From the NCBI GenBank assembly GCA_009778055.1, contig WRKN01000167.1, positions 1 to 5,534 on the forward strand: DNA of 5,534 nt, written 5' to 3'. A model generated the notes under the pieces. The model saw only the letters and a program-made list of their open reading frames with translations. It was not told the origin of the DNA and did no database searches. A program made the position numbers and the translations under genes. The stretch's first letter is position 1. Each line of letters starts with the position of its first letter. Below, in pieces: positions 1-5,386 of the stretch. This stretch comes from Synergistaceae bacterium (GTDB lineage: Bacteria; Synergistota; Synergistia; Synergistales; Aminobacteriaceae).

Positions 1-441
1 GTCCGGCGTGGCCACGGGGTACTCCGGGATGTGTACGCTGAGTCCGCGTAGCCCTATGTTGTACGAGGCGTTCAACATGCCGCAGTACGCGTCGCCGCGC
101 CCATTGAAGAGGTCGTCGCCGCTCTCCTCCGCGGCGGCCGCGAACATGACCGGGTTCGGGCCGAATTTCTGAGCTAAAAGCGTCTCCGGCCCCTCGGGGC
201 CGAAGTTGCCGAGATACACGACCAGCGCGTTCACATGCGCTTCTTTCAACTCTTCCAGCGCCTTCAAAACGTCCAGCTCATTTTCGACAACGGTATCCGC
301 CGTGAATAAGTCGGACTCAAGCGCCCCGAGCTTTCGATCCTCCTCCACCACCGCGTCGCGGCGCTTCCGGCTGAGTTCCATGGGAAAACAATCCCTGGAA
401 ACAGCCACGATACCTATTTTTACCTTTGGAATATTGATCAT
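1..441 (-). CDS. L-fucose/L-arabinose isomerase-family protein, N-terminal part (3' end outside window)
   Basis: The visible 147 residues start MINIPKVKIGIVAVSRD and run open to the window edge. They look like the N-terminal domain of the fucose/arabinose isomerase superfamily (COG2407-like), in which ketol isomerases interconvert an aldose and its ketose in the cytoplasm. Visible signs are the opening beta strand KIGIVAVSRD (8-17), a hydrophobic strand ending in a glycine-rich turn at 71-86 (ALVVYLGNFGPEGPE), and a conserved-looking block at 110-131 with GRGDAYCGM and ASYNIGLRG. Family members are usually about 450-500 residues, so roughly two thirds is missing, including the metal-binding and catalytic residues. 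The ATG at 441 is chosen because AAGGAG lies about ten bases upstream. The gene follows the second permease by 36 bases and is probably the last visible gene of the transporter operon, acting on the imported sugar. Substrate and true isomerase activity are inferred; some members of this family have no assigned reaction. Confidence 0.75.
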   Translation of the reverse strand, partial: MINIPKVKIGIVAVSRDCFPMELSRKRRDAVVEEDRKLGALESDLFTADTVVENELDVLKALEELKEAHVNALVVYLGNFGPEGPETLLAQKFGPNPVMFAAAAEESGDDLFNGRGDAYCGMLNASYNIGLRGLSVHIPEYPVATPD

Positions 442-477
442 GGTTTACTCACTCCTTAGTTTTTCTGAGCCCTCCAT

Positions 478-1548
478 TTAAGCCTCTTTGTTTTTATTCG
501 CAATCATAATGACAATTCTCTGCATTACAATAAACAGAAACAACAGCACGCCGACAGTAATTCTCGCGTATCCCGACATCAGGTTGCCGAAGTTGACAAA
601 TTTGCGAATGACGCCCTGCGTCATCACTCCGAACAGGGAGCCCAGCGGATACCCGATCCCCCCCGAAAGAAGCGCTCCGCCGATAACCACCGACGCGATG
701 ACGTCCAGCTCCATGCCGTAGAGATGCCTGCCGTAGCCCGAGAACATTGTCAGGGCAAAGGCCACCCCCGCCAGCGCGGAGCAGAAGCCGTTGAACGTGT
801 AGATGAAAATGCGCGTGCCGGCCACGGGCAGGCCCATCAGCCTGGCCGACTGCTCATTGCCGCCGATGGCGTAAATGTTCCGCCCAATTTTGGTGGAGTG
901 CATCAGGATGATGCTGATTATCAACATAACCAAAAAGATGAACACGCCAATGGTAATGTTGACCCGTGCATTTGGATTGACGCTCAACAGATCGTGGAAC
1001 TGTATCCTCCAGCGGCCCAGAGCGGTAAACCACGGGTCTCGGATGGGAACGGAATCTATACTCATAATAAAGCACAAACCTCTGGCGAAAAACATGCCGG
1101 CAAGGGTGGCGATAAAAGGCGCCACGTTGAAAACCTGTATCAATATCCCCATGCAAAAGCCCAAAATGATGCCCACCGCAAGGGCGAGGGCCACGCATAA
1201 GAGCATCGGCCAGCCCCAGCCCACCCTCTCCGGGCCATACTCCACCGCGTTGCCGCACGCGATGATCATGGTGGACAAGGCCGCCACCGCGCCGACGGAA
1301 AGGTCGATCCCCCCCGAAATGATCACCAGCGTCATGCCTACCGACGAGATCAGCAAATGGGTGTTATCGGTAAACAGGCTGAAAAAGTTGCGGAAGGTCA
1401 AAAACCCCACATTGCCGTAAAGAACGCCGCCGATGATATAGACGATGACAAACAAGACCAGGGTGGCCGCGGACGGAATGATCTTGACATGCATCGCGAT
1501 GAATTTTTTTACGCCCCCCCCGCCGCGGGCGTCGCGTTGCTGGATCAT
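478..1548 (-). CDS. yjfF: Sugar ABC transporter permease, YjfF-like
   Basis: This 356-residue inner-membrane protein belongs to the RbsC/BPD_transp_2 permease family and most resembles YjfF, the second permease of the galactofuranose importer. About nine to ten hydrophobic segments are visible, the clearest near 26-44, 113-135, 142-162, 198-216, 247-270, 303-320 and 328-347. Family motifs include GMTLVIISGGIDLSVGAV (71-88), TLAGMFFARG (148-157), YAIGGNEQSARLMG (226-239) and the ATPase-contact region ELDVIASVVIGGALLSGG (280-297). It should pair with the preceding permease to form a heterodimeric channel. Its ATG shares ATGA with the stop of that gene, indicating translational coupling, and GGGAGG lies about nine bases upstream. 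The N-terminus is odd: residues 9-12 are four glycines encoded across a run of eight G, and V13-K14-K15 are encoded across a run of seven A. A later ATG at 1494 (M19) lacks a ribosome binding site, so the overlapping start is preferred. The substrate is inferred from homology only. Confidence 0.88.
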   Translation of the reverse strand: MIQQRDARGGGGVKKFIAMHVKIIPSAATLVLFVIVYIIGGVLYGNVGFLTFRNFFSLFTDNTHLLISSVGMTLVIISGGIDLSVGAVAALSTMIIACGNAVEYGPERVGWGWPMLLCVALALAVGIILGFCMGILIQVFNVAPFIATLAGMFFARGLCFIMSIDSVPIRDPWFTALGRWRIQFHDLLSVNPNARVNITIGVFIFLVMLIISIILMHSTKIGRNIYAIGGNEQSARLMGLPVAGTRIFIYTFNGFCSALAGVAFALTMFSGYGRHLYGMELDVIASVVIGGALLSGGIGYPLGSLFGVMTQGVIRKFVNFGNLMSGYARITVGVLLFLFIVMQRIVIMIANKNKEA

Positions 1549-2564
1549 TGCGCCGACGCCTCCCGTCTGATGAATTTATGTGTGACGGGCGATTGGACGA
1601 TAACCACAATGACGATGACGACCGCCTTGATGGACAGGGCAAATTCGACCGGAACGCCGTAGAAGTACATGGTTTGGGTCAGCGCCATCAAAATGATCGC
1701 GCCGATACAACTGCCGCCCAGATTGAACTTTCCGCCCCGCATACTGGTTCCCCCCAAAACAACGGCGACGATCGCGTCCAGCTCCATGTTCTGCCCGGTG
1801 TTCATCGGCTCGATCACCCGCACGTTGGAGGCGCTCAGGATACCCGCGATGCTGGCGCAAAGGCCGGACAGGGCATAGACAACCACAATGATAACGGCCG
1901 CCCGGATTCCCGCGTGGTTGGCGGCCGACCTGTTGGCGCCCACCGATTCGACGAACAGCCCAAAGGCGGTTCGCCTTGAAAAATACCAAAACAGCAGGAA
2001 GACGGCCAGCGCGATCCAGCATTGGTTGGGGATTCCCCAAGTAAAGCCGTTGGCGATTTCTCCAAAGGGAAGATGGCCTGTGGTCAGGCTTCTTTCGCGG
2101 GTGATGTTCTGGGTCAGGCCGCGCCCCGCGACCATCAGAATAAGCGTCGCCACAACAGGCGGCATTCCGATTTTGGCGACCAGAAAACCGTTCCAGAGCC
2201 CTAAGGCGATGCCCACCAGCATGGTGATGAGCACCACCCAGATCAGGGGCATGGCCGTATCCGCCGTCGGGTTGACATCGCCGCCCCTGATCAGGGAGAT
2301 GGACACCGCGCTGGCCACGGCGAGAACCGAGCCCACCGAAAGATCGGTGCCGCCCGTCGCGATCACCAGCGTCATCCCGATTGCCAACAGCATGACGGGG
2401 ACCGAGCGATTCAAAATGGCGATCAGGTTGCCGACCAATCGCCCGTCCCTGATTTCCACCGAAAGAAAATTCGGCTGGATGACGAGGTTGAACAAAAGAA
2501 TCAGGAAAAGCGCCAACAGCGGCGAAAACATGCTGGACGAAACGATCTTTTTCAAGATTTTCAT
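1545..2564 (-). CDS. ytfT: Sugar ABC transporter permease, YtfT-like
   Basis: This 339-residue inner-membrane permease of the RbsC family most resembles YtfT of the galactofuranose importer. The N-terminal part carries DGRLVGNLIAILNRSVPVML (40-59), which is very close to the corresponding stretch remembered for E. coli YtfT. It is followed by LAIGMTLVIATGG (60-72) and DLSVGSV (74-80). Further family blocks are TLILMVAGRGL (140-150), the GLFVESVGANRSAANHAGI block (202-220) and ELDAIVAVVLGGTSMRGGKF (261-280), the last being the region that contacts the ATPase. Hydrophobic segments lie near 13-31, 55-71, 75-92, 105-128, 181-196, 222-246, 282-300 and 306-325. A small deviation is Thr73 in GGTDLSVG, where Ile is usual. 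The ATG overlaps the ATPase stop by four bases (ATGA) and is preceded by GGAGGTGA about seven bases upstream. The partner is the next gene, a distinct permease, so the channel is a heterodimer rather than the RbsC-type homodimer. Confidence 0.9.
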   Translation of the reverse strand: MKILKKIVSSSMFSPLLALFLILLFNLVIQPNFLSVEIRDGRLVGNLIAILNRSVPVMLLAIGMTLVIATGGTDLSVGSVLAVASAVSISLIRGGDVNPTADTAMPLIWVVLITMLVGIALGLWNGFLVAKIGMPPVVATLILMVAGRGLTQNITRERSLTTGHLPFGEIANGFTWGIPNQCWIALAVFLLFWYFSRRTAFGLFVESVGANRSAANHAGIRAAVIIVVVYALSGLCASIAGILSASNVRVIEPMNTGQNMELDAIVAVVLGGTSMRGGKFNLGGSCIGAIILMALTQTMYFYGVPVEFALSIKAVVIVIVVIVQSPVTHKFIRREASAQ

Positions 2565-4066
2565 TCTTTCTCACCTCCGGCGATGGTTTGCAGTATGCTG
2601 TCGTGGTCGATTTCTTCCTCCTTGAATTCCGCCACCTTTTTTCTGTCCCGCATGACGACGATATTGTTGGAGAGCTTGACCACCTCCTCCAGCTCTGAGG
2701 AAATAAACGCCACCGCCATTCCTTTTTCGCACAATTCAAGCGTAAGTCTCATGATCTCGGCTTTCGCGCCGACGTCGATCCCCCTGGTGGGTTCGTCCAA
2801 AATCAGGGCGTCCGGTTCGGTGGCCAGCCATCGCGCCAAAATAACCTTTTGCTGGTTGCCGCCGGAAAGCTCGCCGATTTTTTTCTCGGCGTCCGGCGTG
2901 GCGATGCCCAGCAGTTTGATGTATTTGTCGGCAAGCTCGCTTTGCTTTTTCCGGCTGATGTATTGGAACATCCCCATTCGGCCTTGCAGGGCGAGGACGA
3001 TATTCTCCCTGACGGTCAGGTCGGTCACCACGCCGTCTTGTTTCCTGTCCTCCGGGCATAGGGCGATCCGCTTTTTGATGGCGGCGGCCGGGCCGCGCAA
3101 ATTTACGGCGCTGCCTTTGATGGAAACGACGCCCCCGCTTATTTTATCGATCCCGAACAAAGCTTTTGCCGTTTCGGATCGCCCCGAGCCCAAGAGCCCC
3201 GCAAAGCCCAATATCTCACCTTCTCTGAGGGTCAGATCGACGTTGCTGATAGACGCGTCCACCGAGATATTATTCGCTTCTATGACAACGCCGCGGCCTT
3301 CTTTTGGGACAACCTTTTTAAGGTTGGTGATCCGGTCGAAATCCTTGCCCACCATTTTGGTGACCAGCTCAATCCGTGGCAGATCTTTGGCCGTATATTC
3401 GCCGACCAGCTCTCCGTTGCGCAGAACCGTAATCCTGTCGGAAATTTGGTAGACCTGATCGAGGAAATGAGTGATAAAAATGATCGCCATTCCTTCCGCC
3501 TTGAGCTTGCGCATGACGTCAAAAAGCCTTTCAACCTCATCCTTGTCCAGCGAAGAGGTAGGCTCGTCGAAGATCAGCACCTTGGCTGAGATGTCCACCG
3601 CCCGGGCTATGGCCACCATTTGCTGCACCGCCACCGAATAGGTATCCAGATTCCGGGCGACGTTGATATTCAGATTGAACCGCTCCAGGGTTTTTTGGGA
3701 AAGCCTGTTCATTTTGGCCCAATCGACGAAAACGCCGGCTTTCATAGGCTGACGCCCGATAAAAATGTTCTCGGCGACCGTGAGGTTCGGGCAGAGATTG
3801 ACCTCCTGATAAACGCTGCTGATGCCTATTTTCATCGCTTCGCTCACGGATTGGGGGCGGATGGGAGCCCCGTCGAACAGGATCGTTCCGCCGTCCATCT
3901 GATAAACCCCGGTCAGACATTTAATGAGCGTTGATTTACCCGCTCCGTTTTCGCCCATGACACTGTGAACTTCGCCTTTGCGGAGGGTGAAATCCACGTT
4001 CCTGAGGGCCCTCACGCCGGGAAAGTTCATCTCTATGCCGGACATTTGCAGGATAACATCATTCAT
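2561..4066 (-). CDS. ytfR: Sugar ABC transporter ATP-binding protein (two fused ABC domains), YtfR-like
   Basis: This 501-residue cytoplasmic ATPase powers sugar import and has the RbsA/MglA/YtfR layout of two tandem ABC domains. Domain 1 has Walker A GENGAGKST (38-46), Q-loop VYQEVN (85-90), a degenerate signature YSVAVQQ (143-149), Walker B VLIFDEPTS (163-171) and switch His200. Domain 2 begins near residue 260 and has a degenerate Walker A GLLGSGRSE (290-298, Arg for Lys), a canonical signature LSGGNQQKV (400-408) and Walker B with the family mark ALILDEPTRGIDVGAK (419-434). In a head-to-tail arrangement the intact Walker A of domain 1 faces the intact signature of domain 2, so one competent and one degenerate ATP site are expected, as is usual in this family. 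The frame is open to an ATG at 4114, but the start at 4066 is chosen because it has GGAGGTGG six bases upstream and gives the family's normal N-terminus MNDVILQMSGIEMNFPGV. The upstream start would also run into the hairpin at 4089-4125. Its stop overlaps the next permease start. Confidence 0.93.
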   Translation of the reverse strand: MNDVILQMSGIEMNFPGVRALRNVDFTLRKGEVHSVMGENGAGKSTLIKCLTGVYQMDGGTILFDGAPIRPQSVSEAMKIGISSVYQEVNLCPNLTVAENIFIGRQPMKAGVFVDWAKMNRLSQKTLERFNLNINVARNLDTYSVAVQQMVAIARAVDISAKVLIFDEPTSSLDKDEVERLFDVMRKLKAEGMAIIFITHFLDQVYQISDRITVLRNGELVGEYTAKDLPRIELVTKMVGKDFDRITNLKKVVPKEGRGVVIEANNISVDASISNVDLTLREGEILGFAGLLGSGRSETAKALFGIDKISGGVVSIKGSAVNLRGPAAAIKKRIALCPEDRKQDGVVTDLTVRENIVLALQGRMGMFQYISRKKQSELADKYIKLLGIATPDAEKKIGELSGGNQQKVILARWLATEPDALILDEPTRGIDVGAKAEIMRLTLELCEKGMAVAFISSELEEVVKLSNNIVVMRDRKKVAEFKEEEIDHDSILQTIAGGEKE

Positions 4067-4079
4067 TCGACCACCTCCA
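4067..4079 (-). promoter_or_regulatory. Ribosome binding site that fixes the ATPase start
   Basis: On the minus strand TTGGAGGTGGTCGA immediately precedes the ATG at 4066. The GGAGGTGG core is six bases from the ATG. No comparable site precedes the alternative ATG at 4114, so this site decides the start. Confidence 0.85.
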
Positions 4080-4088
4080 AATTCACAG

Positions 4089-4125
4089 ACAACAAGCCGG
4101 CGAAGACCCCCCACCGGCTTGTTGT
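4089..4125 (-). other. Intercistronic hairpin between binding-protein and ATPase genes
   Basis: CAACAAGCCGG (4090-4100) and CCGGCTTGTTG (4114-4124) are perfect inverted repeats, extended by one A-T pair to a 12-bp stem around a 13-base loop. It lies in the 94-base gap (4067-4160) between the binding-protein gene and the ATPase gene. In minus-strand transcripts the 3' side is followed by TCTGTGAATTTGG, not by a clean U run. It therefore looks more like a 3'-end stabilising or processing hairpin, or a leaky attenuator, than a strong intrinsic terminator. Such elements are common after the first gene of binding-protein-dependent transporter operons, where the binding protein is needed in excess. 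Confidence 0.75.
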
Positions 4126-4160
4126 TTTGTTGGGTAAAGTTGGGCGGATACTGAAAGACC

Positions 4161-5168
4161 CTAATAAACCCTGCTGGGATAATGCTCTTCCGCGCTCAAA
4201 TACCTGTGCGGCATGAGCTTGCTGAGGGTCTCGTCATAAACGTGCTCGATGGAGAAGGTGATTTTGTCGAGGGTTTCGCCTGCTTCAATGTCCTTGATGG
4301 CCTGAACGAACTGCGGGCCCAACAGCGGGGAGCACTCGACGGTGACGTTCATTTCGCCGGCCAGAATCGCCTCAAAAGCAAGCTTGACGGCGTCAACGCC
4401 GATGATGATGATGTCCTTTCCGGGAACCAGTCCCGCTTCCTTGATGGCCTGAATGGCGCCGATGGCCATGCCGTCGTTATGGGCGTAGAGAACGTCGATC
4501 TTGACGCCGTCCGACTGGGCCCTTCTCAGGAAGGATTCCATAACCGTCTTGCCAAGCTCGGTGGTAAAGTCTCCGGTTTGGGACTGGGTGATCTTCAGGT
4601 TGGGATGGTCCTTGATAATGTTCTCGAAGCCGGTCTTGCGGTCGATGGCGGGGGAGGAGCCGACCGTGCCCTGAAGCTCGACGATGTTGATTTCTTCTCC
4701 CCAGCGGCCATGAATTCCCAGATAGTCGAGCAGCCACAGCGCGGATTTTTCGCCCTCTTCAACAAAGTTGGAGCCGATCCATGTGGCGTAGTAGTCCGTA
4801 TGGTTAGGCATGTCGATGTTTCTGTCCAGCATGATCACAGGGATGCCCGCGTCTTTGATCTCCATCATAATCTGATCCCAGCCGGTCATTACGACAGGAG
4901 AAAAGCCTATGTAGTCCACACCTCTCGTGATGAAGTCGCGCAGGGCCGATAATTGGTTTTCCTGCATCTGGTTGGCGTCGACGAAGATCAACTCGAATCC
5001 CGCGTCCGCGCAGGCCTGCCGGACGGAGTTGGTGCTGCCCACGCGCCAGTCGGACTCCGAGCCGATCTGCGCGAACCCGACCACAATCCTCCTATCCGCC
5101 GCGAACGACGCGGTGCAGAGCACCAGTACGACAACAAAAACCAAAAGCAACTTCCATTTCAGTTTCAT
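4161..5168 (-). CDS. ytfQ: Periplasmic sugar-binding protein of ABC transporter, YtfQ-like
   Basis: This 335-residue protein is the solute receptor of the importer and belongs to the type I periplasmic sugar-binding family (Peripla_BP_4). Residues 1-23 are a signal peptide: a KLKWK positive start, a long L/V/F core and an SFA cleavage site before ADRR. There is no lipobox (LVLC does not fit), so it should be a soluble periplasmic protein. The mature part starts with IVVGFAQIGSESDWR (28-42), then NQMQENQ (66-72), PVVMTGW (91-97), IPVIMLDRNID (109-119), VELQGTVGSSPAIDRKTGF (163-181), SQTGDF (196-201), VLYAHNDGMAIGAIQAIKEA (226-245) and IIGVDA (255-260). These blocks and their order match E. coli YtfQ, the galactofuranose receptor, very closely. 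W41/R42, R116, R177, N231/D232 and D259 sit where the family contacts the sugar. The start at 5168 is chosen over the ATG at 5252 because GGGAGGG lies seven bases upstream and it gives a clean signal peptide. The stop is TAG. It is the first gene of the operon. Confidence 0.92.
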   Translation of the reverse strand: MKLKWKLLLVFVVVLVLCTASFAADRRIVVGFAQIGSESDWRVGSTNSVRQACADAGFELIFVDANQMQENQLSALRDFITRGVDYIGFSPVVMTGWDQIMMEIKDAGIPVIMLDRNIDMPNHTDYYATWIGSNFVEEGEKSALWLLDYLGIHGRWGEEINIVELQGTVGSSPAIDRKTGFENIIKDHPNLKITQSQTGDFTTELGKTVMESFLRRAQSDGVKIDVLYAHNDGMAIGAIQAIKEAGLVPGKDIIIIGVDAVKLAFEAILAGEMNVTVECSPLLGPQFVQAIKDIEAGETLDKITFSIEHVYDETLSKLMPHRYLSAEEHYPSRVY

Positions 5169-5175
5169 TTCTTTT

Positions 5176-5182
5176 CCCTCCC
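5176..5182 (-). promoter_or_regulatory. Ribosome binding site that fixes the binding-protein start
   Basis: GGGAGGG on the minus strand lies seven bases upstream of the ATG at 5168. It selects this start over the in-frame ATG at 5252, whose extra 28 residues would put a charged, non-family sequence ahead of the signal peptide. Its last base touches the palindrome at 5182-5198. Confidence 0.8.
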
Positions 5183-5198
5183 GTAAAATAATTTTACG
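5182..5198. promoter_or_regulatory. Perfect 17-bp palindrome, candidate operator of the transporter operon
   Basis: CGTAAAATAATTTTACG is a perfect inverted repeat (eight pairs around a central A) lying 14 bases upstream of the first gene's ATG and adjoining its ribosome binding site. Because the symmetric centre leaves no loop, a DNA operator for a dimeric repressor fits better than an RNA hairpin. On the minus strand it contains TAAAAT, a five-of-six match to a -10 box, but without a convincing -35. The half-site CGTAAAA recurs at 5210-5216, and a shorter TTTACGAT recurs at 5193-5200 and 5278-5285. No regulator gene is visible in the window. It does not look like a central-CG LacI or catabolite-control site, so the regulator class is unknown. 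Confidence 0.6.
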
Positions 5199-5205
5199 AT
5201 GAACC

Positions 5206-5221
5206 GCTGCGTAAAAACAGC
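5206..5221. promoter_or_regulatory. Secondary half-site within a short inverted repeat upstream of the transporter operon
   Basis: GCTG at 5206-5209 and CAGC at 5218-5221 flank CGTAAAAA. The CGTAAAA inside (5210-5216) is a direct copy of the left arm of the palindrome at 5182-5198, displaced by 28 bases, close to three helical turns less a few bases. It could be an auxiliary binding site for the same regulator. The match is short and the region is AT-rich, so chance is possible. Confidence 0.35.
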
Positions 5222-5337
5222 ATAAAAAAGAACGGGAAAAATCTCCATACAAAAATTTCCGCGTTCAGGTTCGAATATTTACGATTTGCTCACAGCCTCT
5301 CGGGACCGACTGTTAACAAAAGACACAAAATTTTAAC

Positions 5338-5366
5338 TTGACATGTACGTTATAATACCGTACTTT
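5338..5366 (+). promoter_or_regulatory. Promoter of the antitoxin-like gene
   Basis: TTGACA at 5338-5343 is a perfect -35 box. At the standard 17-base spacing lies TACTTT (5361-5366), which keeps the three most conserved -10 positions (T1, A2, T6). A better-looking TATAAT at 5351-5356 is only seven bases from this -35 and has no good -35 of its own at the normal distance. TACTTT is therefore the likelier partner, though TATAAT use cannot be excluded. The gene's ATG follows about 20 bases later. Confidence 0.6.
5345..5363. promoter_or_regulatory. 19-bp near-perfect palindrome, candidate autoregulatory operator
   Basis: GTACGTTATAATACCGTAC pairs in eight of nine positions around a central A, the only mismatch being 5350/5358. 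It fills the promoter spacer between TTGACA and TACTTT, so a bound protein would block RNA polymerase. Ribbon-helix-helix antitoxins of the kind encoded just downstream typically bind palindromes over their own promoter, so self-repression is the simplest reading. Confidence 0.65.
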
Positions 5367-5371
5367 TGAAT

Positions 5372-5382
5372 AAGGAGGTGAT
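5372..5382 (+). promoter_or_regulatory. Near-consensus ribosome binding site of the antitoxin-like gene
   Basis: AAGGAGGTGAT is an almost full complement of the 16S rRNA 3' end, with the GGAGG core eight bases from the ATG at 5387. It predicts strong translation, as expected for an antitoxin that must outnumber its toxin. It also confirms this ATG as the start. Confidence 0.85.
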
Positions 5383-5386
5383 TTTC

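Noticed and set aside
206..481. A 91-codon plus-strand Ser/Thr-rich open frame at the left edge
   Set aside because: It is antisense to the isomerase-family frame, which has a good start and ribosome binding site.
1888..2625. A 245-codon plus-strand open frame opposite the first permease
   Set aside because: It mirrors a membrane-protein gene with no recognisable domain; the ORF is a by-product of the codon usage on the other strand.
1576..2739. A 387-codon open frame on the minus strand across the ATPase/permease junction
   Set aside because: Its translation is rich in Arg, Gly, His and Pro with no family motifs. It is the shifted frame of the ATPase tail and first permease, which have clear homology.
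3168..3200. Degenerate Walker A (Arg for Lys) in the second ABC domain as possible inactivation
   Set aside because: Domain 2 of RbsA/MglA/YtfR-type ATPases normally carries such a degenerate site, paired with the weak signature of domain 1. The competent site is intact.
2583..3452. A 289-codon plus-strand open frame opposite the ATPase gene
   Set aside because: It is antisense to well-supported ATPase motifs, and its Ser/Pro/Thr-rich composition is typical of a shadow frame.
4067..4114. N-terminal extension of the ATPase starting at 4114
   Set aside because: The extra 16 residues are not family-like, would be encoded through the intercistronic hairpin, and lack a ribosome binding site; GGAGGTGG marks the start at 4066.
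4089..4128. The intercistronic hairpin as a plus-strand terminator (T-rich stretch after the right arm)
   Set aside because: No plus-strand gene ends nearby, and the T stretch is short and interrupted by G.
4182..4952. A 256-codon plus-strand open frame opposite the binding-protein gene
   Set aside because: The minus-strand frame matches YtfQ throughout, and the plus-strand product shows no motif.
5311..5318. TGTTAACA 8-bp palindrome in the divergent intergenic region
   Set aside because: It is short and AT-rich, has no second copy and is not positioned against a promoter box, so chance is enough.
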